Below are positions 22,867 to 34,800 of a stretch of 64,000 nt of DNA, in pieces; the first letter of the stretch is position 1; the number at the start of each line of letters is the position of its first letter. Location of the stretch: NCBI RefSeq assembly GCF_003255815.1, contig NC_037668.1, positions 19,794,864 to 19,858,863 on the forward strand, read 5' to 3'. The DNA comes from Theropithecus gelada (taxonomy: Eukaryota > Chordata > Mammalia > Primates > Cercopithecidae). The notes under the pieces are model-generated. The model worked only from the letters and a program-made list of their open reading frames with translations, was not told where the DNA came from and searched no databases. Position numbers and translations under genes: made by a program.

Positions 22867-25800
22867 GGAAGTTCGAGAAAAGCACCAGCTGGGCGTGGTG
22901 GCTCATGCCTGTAATCCCAGCACTTTGGGAGGCAGAGGCGGGTGGATCACCTGAGATCAGGAGTTCAAGACCAGCCTGACCAATATGGTGAAACCCCATC
23001 TCTACTAAACATACAAAAAAAAAAAAAAAAATTTCGCCAGACGTGGTGATGTGTGCCTGTAGTCCCAACTACTTGGGAGTCTGAGACAGGAGAATTGCTT
23101 GAACATGGGAAGTTGAGGATGTAGTGAGCCGAGATTGCGCCACTGCACTCCAGCCTAGGTGACAGAGTGAGACTGTCCCTTCCCCCGCAAAAAAAAAAAA
23201 AAAAAGAAAAGAGAAAAGCACATCACAGCAGAAGACTATATTCAAACCATTTATATGAAGCTCAAAAATGAAGCAAAGTTAAGAAAAATTTAGAGATCCA
23301 GGGGTAGTGAACCTATTTTTAAAAGTTAGGTTGGTGGGCTCTCCTGGGTGTTTTATGCTTCCTAAATTAACTTTTATGTATGTAGCTTTTACATACATTA
23401 CATATATGAATTTGCACGGATTATGTAATATATTAAAAAATGTTTGCAATGCTAAAAATATATTGTTGAAAATTCTATGTGAAAGCTATATTGTAGTTGG
23501 GGCTTTTTATAACCCTTTCAAGCCCTCTGGGCAGTAGCAGTCCACTCCTTATTGCCCTCAGTGGACTTCACCTTCTAGGGACTCAGATTTTTTTTTTTTT
23601 TTTTTTTGAGACAGAGTCTCACTCTATCACCCAGGCTGGAGCGCAGTGGCACAATCTCTACTCACTGCAACCTCCGCCTCCCAGGTTCAAGCGATTCTCC
23701 TGCCTCAGCCTCTTGAGTAGCTAGGATTACAGGCATGCACCACCATGGCCAGCTAATTTTTGTATTTTTAGTAGAGATGGTGTTTCACCACGTTTGCCAG
23801 GCTGGTCTCGAACTCCTGACCTCAGGTGATCCACCCGCCTCAGCCTCCCAAAGTGCTGGGATTACAGGTGCGAGGCCCAGCTGGGACTCAGATTTTGCTG
23901 AGGACCAGGAGAGTACTGTATACTGTGTCCTGGCCTTGCAGCAGCGAATGCGCCTCCCATCTCTCAAGGGCAGGTCTCTGGGATGCCTGATTGTGTCTTC
24001 CTCGCCAGCGCCTGGCTGCTACAGCCTCCTTGAATGTTTATCAAACATAGGACTTGCTCACTGTGGGAGAAAGTAAGGCCATAGGGGTCTTAGGAACCTG
24101 CCCAAACTCCCCTGGCTGCATGGTGACAATTCAACCACCTTTCTTACCCAAGGTCCAGGGCTCTGTTGGTGACCAGAGAAAACCTTAGATGACCGGCTGC
24201 CATGATGGCCTTGTATCTGTCCCTATTCTGTCAGCCTCCGGGTAGAGGGTGCCAGGGAGGAGGACTCTGGCTCCAGGTGTGAAAGTGAGAGGGAAGTGTG
24301 AAGGGCATCTGTATAGCTAGGCAGGGCCCAATGCCAGGCAGAGCTATCTCTGCCCCTTTGATGTCTATGTCTCTCTCCCTGGACTGTGGCCAGTAGCTAG
24401 TGTGGGCTCCAACCTCACCAGCTTTGGGGGTGTTATCTGCCTGGGAGTCACTGATCCTTACTCCCTCCTCTGACAGCCACCTTGGATGAGGTGAAAGGAA
24501 GGACAGTCTGCTAAGTATGAGATAACGCCTCATAAACAAGAAGGGCTTTGCAGGCCAGGCAGGGAGCCTCGTGCTGCTTCTGAGTCCCAGGAGCATGGGC
24601 CAGGAGGTGAGGTCAGGCACTCAGCAGCTGCTGGTCCTTTCTGAAATCTTTGGCCAGATACATTGCTACTGCTTGCTAATAAACGGTTATGTATTTGGTT
24701 CGAAGGACCAAGTGTGCTTACATGAAAACTGGCTGTGTTCCCTGGCCTCTGTTTCCTTAGCTGGTTGGACTAATTTGATTGATTGGTTAATAAATGAGTC
24801 CAAGGTGGTTGGGCTAATTTTTATCTTAGATTCTATGAATCTATAACTGCTACTCAAAAAAAGTGTACTTGTTCCTTTAAAATTTTTTTTTTTTTTTTTT
24901 TTGAGGCGGTGTCTTGCTCTGTCACCCAGGCTGGAGTGCAGTGGCCGGATCTCAGCTCACTGCAAGCTCCGCCTCCCGGGTTTACGCCATTCTCCTGCCT
25001 CAGCCTCCTGAGTAGCTGGGACTACAGGCGCCCGCCACCTCGCCCGGCTAATTTTTGTATTTCTTAGTAGAGACGGGGTTTCACCGTGTTAGCCAGGATG
25101 GTCTCGATCTCCTGACCTCGTGATCCGCCCGTCTCGGCCTCCCAAAGTGCTGGGATTACAGGCTTGAGCCACCGCGCCCGGCCCCTTTAATCTTTAATCT
25201 CCTTTTTCTTGAGTAGTAGGATACACCCAATTTTTTTTCAAGGGGTAGATAATGCATTTTGTTTTTTAACCTTCCAGTTTGGTCCCTAGAGTAAACACAG
25301 CATTGCTGTAGTAGATGTAGGGTAGTGGAGGGAGCGCGGAACAGGGAACCAGAAGCTCTGGTTTCTACCCCAGCTGTGCATCTGGGCCAGTCTCCCGATC
25401 CTTCTGTGCCTCGGTTGCCAACTGTACAATAGGCATTCTGCCATGAATACCCTGCGATTCGGAGGCCTCCTGTGTACATGTGCACTTGGGTGCCTGGCAT
25501 TCATTCCTAAGGGCATCCATTCATTCACACATTCATCAAGCGCTCAGCAGGCCCCTGCCATGGGCCAGGCAACGTCCCGGGCACTGGAATGTGACGGAGA
25601 ACAACAGAGCAGGGTGCCTATTCCCGTGGTGCTTGGAGTCTTGAGGGAAAGGGAGACACGGAATTGGTAATTACATGGCAGCGTGTGGGCGACGTAGTGC
25701 AGAATGAGGGCCTAGTGCAGCTGAGGGACTGGAAAACGATGTTTAGGCCAAGACCTGGAATAGGAGGAGTTGTCGAGGGGATGATGTGTGAAGAACGAGT

Positions 25801-28800
25801 GAGGAGGAGAGCTACGGGAGCTGAGGGGAGAGCTCCACACCTTCTAAGGAGTGGGGAGAGATGAGACCTCCAAGGACAGCAGGGCCCTGCGGACCACGCT
25901 GAGGAGCTCGGACCTCATCCTGTGGATGGTGGCAGGCCCTTGAAGGGTTTTCTAATCCAGGGAGTGGGGCGGCTGGATTGTAGCTTCAGAAGGCTCTCCC
26001 AGGCAGCTGGATGGTGAGGACCAGGTTGGGGAGGCCACCAGGAGACTGCTGCCCTAATCCAGGCAGAGGTGACGGTAGCCTGGACCACTTCATGATTATC
26101 ACTGAGGCCTCTCGTGGCTTCCTCAGACCAGAACGAAGCCCCTTCTCCAGCGGCTATGGGCTCACCGAGTGTCCTCTCCCTCTCCAGAGGTGGCGAGAGG
26201 TGTGCTGACCAGTCTGCCAGGAGACAGCGTGACTCTGACCTGCCCAGGGGGAGAGCCGGAAGACAATGCCACTGTTCACTGGGTTCTCAGGAAGCCAGCT
26301 GCAGGCTCCCACCTCAGCAGATGGGCTGGCGTGGGAAGGAGGCTGCTGCTGAGGTCGGTGCAGCTCCATGACTCTGGAAACTATTCATGCTACCGGGCCG
26401 GCCGCCCGGCTGGGACTGTGCACTTGCTGGTGGATGGTGAGTTGTGCCTCAGAGCTCCTGGAGATAGTTCTCATAAGAAATGAGGCTCTGTGCATTCCAC
26501 ACAGTCCCTGTCTGAGCCTTCAGACTCCCGCCATTTCCTTGGTGCAAGAATTTTGGGGAAGGCCCACCAATGTCTGCCACCCAGTTGCCGGCAAAGACAG
26601 CTGCTGGGTGGGAGCGTCTGACTGATGGGAAACATTGGCTTTGGGAGTTAGGACTTCCGGTGAACTGGTGAATAGCCTGGGGCCCGGAGTCAGGCAGCCT
26701 GGGTTTAAATCCTGCTCCTTCACATACAGCTTAACTTCTCCGCCCCTCAGTGTCATCTTTGGCAAAATAAGGTTAATTTTATTACCTTACCTTAGAGTTG
26801 TTGCAAAGGGGGTATATGTGAATTTGCCTATGTGTGTGTGTGTGTATGTGTGTATCATACACATATGGTGCTAAAAAGTCTGTATAGCACATCCTAAGCT
26901 CTCAAATTAGCTATTCTTATTTTTTTTTAGAATTAGCAAGTTCTTAGCTCCCTCACACGTAGACAAAGACTTCCTGGAACCAGTGCCCTGTGTGCCAAGC
27001 CCTATGCCAAGGCACTTTCTTCTTTGTATCTCTTATAATCCTTCAGCAGCCTTGTCAGGGAAAGCAGGCTTATCATCATTGCCATCATCATTACATTATC
27101 ATCAGTTTATTTTATACATGAGGAAACTGAAGAGCGGCTACGACTTGCCCAAGGCCACACAGCCAGCTCTGTGTGACTCCAAAGCCCGTTTTTTTCGATC
27201 ATCCTATCTCCTCTTCAGACAAGTTGGCCCTGAGGTGCTTCCCTTCCCCTGTCCCAGATGCGTGTCCCAGACTGACATGAGGTCTTTGGTGTCCTTTAAT
27301 TTCCAAGCTACGATTCCATTCGTGTGTGGCGAAGTGTGGCCATGGTGTCTGGTCCTGACTGGCCCCAGGACTGGCCCCTAGCCATGCGTTCCCTTCAAGG
27401 GAGGCTGCCCTGTCTGCGAGGTCGGGTGTGCCCCAGGATCCCCGCCGGCCTGCTCACACCTGTGATGCTCTCCTTTCAGTTCCCCCGGAGGAGCCCCAGC
27501 TCTCCTGCTTCCGGAAGAGCCCCCTCAGCAACGTTGTTTGTGAGTGGGGTCCTCAGAGCACCCCATCTCCGACGACCAAGGCTGTGCTGTTGGTGAGGAA
27601 GTTGTAAGTATCTTGGGCTGAGCTGGGTGCATGTTGGCTCCCTCCTTTCCGAGGCCCCCAGAGAGGGGCTGGTTCAGGTGATTTCAAAACGTTATCATTA
27701 GGAAGTAATTCCTTCAGGCTGAGGAAGAGGAGATGAGAGGAAACTGAGATTTACATTTGACTGCCCCCCTGAGCTAGGCACTGTGCTTGTGCTTGGAACC
27801 TTGTCCTATTCACTGTTATCACAACAGCTATGGGAAGTGGGCGTTATTTTTCTCACTTAACAGATGGAGAGACTGAGGCCCAGAGACTGATTAATGGGTT
27901 TGGGTCACTTAACTAGTAAGTGGTTCTGCTGAGAATGCAGTCCCAGTCTGTCTGATTCCATTCAAAGTCCGAAGGTTGCTCTGGAAAACATGCAAATGTT
28001 CCTAGGAGAGGGTAGCACAGCCAGCCTCTTATCAGTGTCTGGGCCCTTGTGGGCATATCAGGCTATTTCCATGATAAAGGCACGAGAGAAAAAGCGGTGA
28101 TGGGCAGGGGAGAGGGAGCTAGAGGCCATGGGGCAAGAAGTCACGCCTGCCTGAGGGTGCCTGAGGGTCCCTGCATCATCACAGGAAGACGGCTTAACGT
28201 GGGAAGACTTGGGATGGGTTCAGGCATGCATGTAGAGGAGGTAGAAGATGCTGAAAACAAATCTGCCTCTGCGGTTTTGCCGGTCTCCATCCCAGAGCCA
28301 CCGTCTCCCCAGTCCAGAGGTTTACAATTGATTTTGAGCTATCAGTCATCAGAATACAGTGGCAAGGAGGACACATTCCAAGACCCCTAGTGGATGCCTG
28401 AAATTGCAAATGGTGCTGAACTCTATATATACTATGTTTTTCTATAGATATGTACTTATGATAGTTTAATTTATAAGTTAGTTACAGTAAGAAGTTAATA
28501 ATTAATAATAGCATAGAACAATGATAATAATATACTGTAATAACAGTTATGCGAATGTGGTCTCTCTCTCAAAATCTCTTATTACTGTACTCACCCTTCT
28601 TGTGATGATGTGAGGTCGTGAAATGCCTGCATGGTGGGATGAAGTAAGGTGAATGATGTAGGCATTGTGACTTGGTGTTAGGCTACTAGGACTTTCTGAC
28701 CATGTGTCAGAAGGAGGATCACCTGTTTTGGGTGACTCTGGATCACTGAGCCATGATGATGGCGGTGGATGTCAGGACGAGCGACGAGTAGCATGTACAG

Positions 28801-31800
28801 CGCGGGAATGCTGAACAAAGCGATGATTCACGTCCTGGGCGGGACGGCATGAAATCTCATCACACTTCTCAGAACAGGGGGCAGTTTAAAACTTCCGAAG
28901 TGCTTATTTCTGGAATTTTCCATTTACTATTTTTGGACCGCAGTTGACCACAGGTAACCGAAATCTTGGAAAGCAAAACCTCAGATAAGGCAGGACTACT
29001 GCATCAGAAAGCCAGAGCAGTGACTTCAGCAGGGTGATTCGGCTCCCACTTGCGTCTGTTTCCATAGAGTTACTGGGCCGCCTGGCAGTCTTATTTTTGT
29101 TCTGTCCTCTATGATGAAAAGTGTGGATTACCCATCTGTGAGTGATGCAGCTGCCATCAGCACTGTCAGCTCATGCCCCAAGCCTGGGTAGCTTCACAGT
29201 CCAGCGAAGGATACGCCTTGTTTGTACCTCAAAGGCTTGTACCATAGACAGGATTAGGCAGGACAGAGACGGTGGCTGGCAACTTCCCAGGCCAGCCTGT
29301 GGAAATCTCTGTCACGTCTGACACTTCAAATGAAATACTTTTTTTTTTTTTTTTGAGATGGAGTTTCGCTCTGTTGCCCAGGCTGGAGTGCAGTGGCATG
29401 ATCTCGGCCCACTGCAACCTCCGCCTCCTGGGCTCAAGCGATTCTCCAGCCTCAGCCTCCTGAGTAGCTGAGATTACAGGCACACGCCACCACGCCCAGC
29501 TAATCTTTGTATTTGTAGTAGAGATGGGGTTTCACCATGTTAGCTGGGCTGGTCTCCTGACCTAGGGTGATCCACCTATCTCGGCCTCCCAAAGTGCTGG
29601 GATTACAGGCGTGAGCCACCGCGCCCGGCTTGACTGGAATACTTTCCATGTTGACAGCAGGAGTGGGAGAGAGTGCGGTGTCCGTGTTGCAGTGCTTGTC
29701 CTCCTCCTGAGCAGCCTCGAGCCTTTGCTTCCATCTGCTTTGAAGAGTCAGCATGGCCACTGGGCACCTTTGAAGTGAGGAAAGAGCAGGGGAAGTAGCT
29801 GCGAGAGCCTCAGGGGCCCCAGCCCCCACTGAGGCCCCACCCGGACCTCAGGCCACTGCAGGGCCTGGAAGAGACAGGCCCCTGGAAAGGGATTACTGGG
29901 AGCTCTGCTTTTTCTCTGCTTTTTTCTCTTGTGTGTCTGCTTTCATACCCTGGCCCAATTGCAGCACCATTCACTCCTTCTTCCACAGGCATGGGCGAGT
30001 TCAGCCTCTGCCTTGGACCAGGCGTGATGCTGGGGCAGTGGGAGAGACGCAGGCCAACAAGACTGAGCCCCGGCCCTCTGACCCCGCCTGGGCACACACG
30101 TAAAGCAGTCGGTGACCCTGCCTTTGTGGCTGGGTGGAAGCCTGGGTGGTGTTGGGGGGAGGAGAAAGGGGGCTTTAACTCAGCCTGGAAAGGTTGGGTT
30201 TGTCCCATGTGCTGGACTCAGCAGGAGCCCAGGGTTCGAACCCAAGTCAGAGATGGCAGACTCATCACCCCAGCCAGATGGTGAGTGGCTGACGTGGCCT
30301 CATATCCCCACATGTGTCATAAGAGGGTGAAACCTTAGGTTTCCAGGCCAGGTGGGATGGTGACTGACTCACCTCGAACGTCTTCAGTCACCCAGAATTC
30401 TTTTCTGGACTCACCTGCCAGAACCCCTCTAGCACTTTTTGAGTCTCTGGAGTGGCGTTTCTGCTGGGTGTCTAGTCATCTGAGGACAGGTCTTTTTTGT
30501 TAGTGCCTTAAAGCCAGGGTGGGGCCTCTCGATTCATTCCTACATCCCTACAGTGCCAAGAGCACAGGCCCAGTGGGAGACCAGAGCTGGCCAGCCCACC
30601 AAGGCCTGAGTGACCGGCTGGGCCCTCCAGCCTAGCTCCCCTCACCCTTCGTGCCAGGCGCTAGGCTACATGTTTATATATATTTATAAATCCAGCTAGT
30701 TTCCTCATCTGTAGATTTTACATTTATTGCTCTTTTTTTTTTTTTTTTTTTTTGAGATAGAGTCTCACTCTGTCGCCCAGGCTAGAGTGCAGTGGCGCGA
30801 TCTCTGCTCACTGCAACCTCTGCCTCCTGGATTCATGCGATTCTTCTGCCTCAGCCTCCCGAGTAACTGGGACAAGCATGTGCCACCACGCCAGGCTAAT
30901 TTTTTTTTTTTTTTGTATTTTTAGTAGAGACAGGGTTTCACCGTATTGGCCAGGTTGGTCTCAAACTCCTGACCTCATGATCTGCCCTCCTTGCCCTCCC
31001 AAAGTGCTGGAATTACAGGCGTGAGCCACCGCGCCCAGCCCTTATTTTTCAGTCTTAACAGAACCAGCCAGGCATGATGGCTTACGTGGTACAACATGTT
31101 GCCAACAGCCTGGGCAACATGGTGAAACCCCATCTCTATTAAAAACACAAAAATTAGCCGGGCACACTCGGTAGGCTGAGGCAGGAGAATCTCTTGAACC
31201 TGGAGGCAGAGGTTGCAGTGAGCCGAGATTGCACCACTGTACACCAGCCTGGGCGACACAGTGAGACTCCATCTCAAAAAAAAAAAAAATAATAATAATC
31301 TTAACAGAACCCCTACGAGATAGGTAGTATTAATATTCCTGTTTGTAAATGAGAAAAGAAGACTTAGAGATACAGGGCTCATGAGTCTGGAGCTGGGATT
31401 CAAACCCCGGGATTCCATTTCCCCCTTCTCTCCGCTCTTGAGTCTATGCGAAACTGACAGGCGAGCCCTGCCCTTGTTTTGTGTCTAACAGTCAGAACAG
31501 TCCGGCCGAAGACTTCCAGGAGCCGTGCCAGTATTCCCAGGAGTCCCAGAAGTTCTCCTGCCAGTTGGCAGTGCCGGAGGGAGACAGCTCTTTCTACATA
31601 GTGTCCATGTGCGTCGCCAGTAGTGTTGGGAGCAAGTTCAGCAAAACTCAGACCTTTCAGGGTTGTGGAATCTGTACGTAAGCTCTTCCCCCTCTCCAGC
31701 AGTTTCCTTCATTTTTGATTTAATCCTTCTTATCGACTTCTCAGAGGGGCAGGGAAGGGGTGGTTGAGGGATTTGGTGAGTTGGTGGCTTTTGGGCGTTG

Positions 31801-34800
31801 CTTGCCGGGAGGTGTGGCAGTGATGAAGCAGGCCCTTGTGGAGCTGTGCCTGGGGAGTGAACGGGGCTGGGTGGGGCCCTGCCTGCTGGGAACTCAGCCT
31901 ACATGGGCTTCTCTACACTATATTTGCTGCTGCATAGGAGCCATGCTCCCTTTTCCCACAGTGCAGCCTGATCCGCCTGCCAACATCACAGTCACTGCCG
32001 TGGCCAGAAACCCCCGCTGGCTCAGTGTCACCTGGCAAGACCCCCACTCCTGGAACTCATCTTTCTACAGACTACGGTTTGAGCTCAGATATCGAGCTGA
32101 ACGGTCAAAGACATTCACAACATGGATGGTAAATTTATGTTTTACTTCTGGTCAGAGAGGTGCCCCCAGATGCTTAGGCATAGTAGAAAGGATACTAGAG
32201 GCCAGGCACGGTGGCTCACGCCTGTAATCCCAGCATTTTGGGAGGCCAAGGTGGGCGGATCACGTGAGGTCAGGAGTTGGAGACCAGCCTGGCCAACATG
32301 GTGAAATGCCGTCTCTACTAAAATTACGAAAAATTAGCCAGGCGTGGTGGTGCACGCCTGTAATCCCAGCCACTCGGGGGCTGAGACAGGAGAATCCCTT
32401 GAACCCGGGAGGTGGAGGTTGTGGTGAGTGGAGATCACACCACTGCACTCCAGCCTGGGTGACAGAGTGAGACTCCATCTCAAAAAGAGAGAAAGAAAGA
32501 AGAGTACTAAAAAGAAAACCATAGGCTCTAGGTCCTGCTTCAAAATTGGCTACCTTCGTTGCTTTGGATAAATGTTTTAAGCTTTCTGAGCCTTGGTGAT
32601 ATATCTTTTATTAAATGAGAAGGATAATGCTAGGCCAGTCTCCTCTTCCCAGGCTTGCCTGTGAGGAGAGCAATGTGGGAAGGGATTTGGGCTATAAACA
32701 TGTCAAGCATTGTGGCTTGCAGGATTCTGTAGTGCATGGGTGGGGCAGGGACTTTCTGATTCAGCTCCCGTGGGCCCTGAGGGCAACCCCTCACTAGTGG
32801 AGCCTCCAGGGTGGTGGGAGCCTCTAGAGGCCTCTGCCAGCTGAAGCACAGGGCTGGTCAAGGCACCAACCCACTGGGGAGATGCCTGCCCAGCACCACC
32901 CTGGACCCCTCCCCAGTCACTGTGCCCCCGCCCTCAGGTCAAGGACCTCCAGCATCACTGTGTCATCCACGACGCCTGGAGCGGCCTGAGGCACGTGGTG
33001 CAGCTTCGTGCCCAGGAGGAGTTCGGGCAAGGCGAGTGGAGCGAGTGGAGCCCGGAGGCCATGGGCACGCCTTGGACAGGTATTGGGGTGGGCACTGAGG
33101 AAGGAAGGGGTGTTTCAACTGTCATTGCATCAGATATCCATTGCTATGTGACAAGTCGCCTCAAAACTAGTGGCTTAGGCCAGGTGCGGTGGCTCACACT
33201 GGTAATCCCAGCATTTTGGGAGGGAGGCTGAGGCGGGTGGATTGCCTGAGGTCAGGATTTCGAGACCAGCCTGGCCAACGTGGTGAAACCCCCGTCTCTA
33301 CTAAAAGTACAAAAAATTAGCTGGACATGGTGGCGGTTGCCTATAATCCCAGCTACTCAGGAGGCTAAGGCAGGAGAATCTCTTGAACCCGGGAGGCAGA
33401 GGTTGCAGTGAGCCGAAATCACACCATTGCACTCCAGCCTGGACGACAGGAACGAAACTCTGTCTCAAAAGAAATAAACAGCTAGCAGCTTAAAACGGCA
33501 ATCATTTATCTGCTTGAGATTCCAAAAATACAGTCAGTTAGGCAGCTCTTCTGCTGGTCTTGCCTGAATCAGGAATGCAGCTGCCATCAGATTGGGATGG
33601 TCTGAGGTGGCCTTGGTCACATGTCTGACGATGGTGCTGGCTGGTGGCCGGGGCCCTTGGTTCTCCCTGTGGCTTCTCATCCTCAGCTGCCAGCCCAGAC
33701 TCAGGGCAGGCGGGTGGGGATCCCGCCACTGCTGGAGGGATGCGAAGTTAGCCGTATTTAATCTAGGGCAGTCACTCATGCTTTTATTTTTTTCAAATGT
33801 TAAAGGTAATAATAATTGCCATTTGAGGACTGTTGAAATTAGCATGTTTGTTGTAGAACATGAAAAATTCCAGAAAAATATGAAGAATAATTATCACCAG
33901 TAGTTTTACTCCCTAGAGAAAACCAGTGAGATCATGTTAGTATGCTGCTTTCCTTTTTCTAGGTACATGTATGTGTGTGTGTATTTATATGTATAAACGT
34001 GATATTCCCCATGTTGTCAATTACTTTTGGAAACTTAGTAACTGCATCATCAATATATATTTTTAAAAACCCCATGGAGATTTTTTTAAACTTAATTTTT
34101 TTTTTTTTTTTGGAGACAGGGTTTCTCCTTGTTACCCAGGATGGAGTATAGCAGTGTAATCGCAGGTCACTGCAACCTCTGCCTCCTGAGTTCAAGCAAT
34201 CCTCCTGCCTCAGTCTCCTAAGTAGCTGGGACCACAGGCATGTGCCACCACGCCTGGCTAATTTAAAAAAATTTTTTTGTAGAGACAGGGTTTCACCATG
34301 TTGCCCAGGCTGGTCTTGAACTCTTGGCCTCAAGCAATCCACCAGCCTCAGACTCCCAAAGTGCTGGGATTACTGGTGTGAGCCACCGCACCTGGCTAAA
34401 CTTAAAAAAAAAAAAAATTTTTTTTTTTTTTTTTTGAGACGGAGTCTCACTCTGTCACCCAGGCTGGAGTGCAGTGACGTGATCTCGGCTCACTGCAAAC
34501 TCTGCCTCCCGGGTTCACACCATTCTCCTGCCTCAGCCTCCCGAGTAACTGGGACTATAAGCGCACGCTACCACGCCCAGCTAATTTTTGTATTTTTTAG
34601 TAGAGATGGGGTTTCACTATTTTGACCAGGCTGCTCTTGAACTCCTGACCTCGTGATCCACCCGTCTCAGCCTCCTAAAGTGCTGGGATTACAGGTGTGA
34701 GCCACCGCGCCCGGCCTAAACTTTTAAAATTGTAATCAAATTAATACATGCACGTGGCAAAGAAGTAATAAACAGCTTATAACACTGAGCAGTGGTCCCT

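Larger units (their letters stand above)
21970..23300 (+). mobile_element. Sense L1M fragment interrupted by three Alus
   Basis: 21970-22208 matches the late ORF2 stretch (GAATACTACATAGCAGTGAA type), and 23219-23300 continues it after three consecutive Alus. No intact reading frame. Confidence 0.6.
3723..26187 (+). other. IL6R: IL6R intron 1 (22.5 kb)
   Basis: GTAAGG to CTCCAG, phase 1. Contains about twenty Alu elements, an antisense PSMD8 processed pseudogene, a fragmented antisense L1M at about 10.1-13.7 kb, a sense L1M at 22.0-23.3 kb, L2 and MIR fragments, long (TA)n and (CA)n arrays, and the 180-bp inverted repeat pair. Stretches 3950-6000, 15360-16300, 16870-17520, 19430-20400, 20560-21970 and 23900-24870 hold only low-information unique sequence to my eye. 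Confidence 0.9.
26437..27479 (+). other. IL6R: IL6R intron 2 (1.04 kb)
   Basis: GTGAGT to TTTCAG, phase 1. Holds a sense MIR fragment (about 26660-26800), a (TG)n run (26830-26854) and an antisense MIR fragment (about 27040-27195). It has no Alu, unusual for this locus. Confidence 0.93.
27604..31491 (+). other. IL6R: IL6R intron 3 (3.9 kb)
   Basis: GTAAGT to TAACAG, phase 2. Holds an antisense MIR (27830-27965), a Tigger-type DNA transposon (28340-29001), three Alu elements and another MIR (31300-31415). 29640-30720 is moderately GC-rich unique sequence with no coding signal I can defend. Confidence 0.93.
32129..32937 (+). other. IL6R: IL6R intron 5 (0.8 kb)
   Basis: GTAAAT to CCTCAG, phase 0. 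Contains one sense Alu (32200-32500) and a sense MIR (about 32510-32640). Confidence 0.95.

Noticed and set aside
22709..23068. 119-codon minus-strand ORF with a Cys-Val repeat
   Set aside because: The repeat is the (CA)n array read in frame, joined to two Alus.
29810..30330. ORFs on both strands in intron 3 (132 and 117 codons) as a hidden exon or gene
   Set aside because: No family resemblance or signal peptide; both strands are open because the stretch is GC-rich, and IL6R splices across it in frame.
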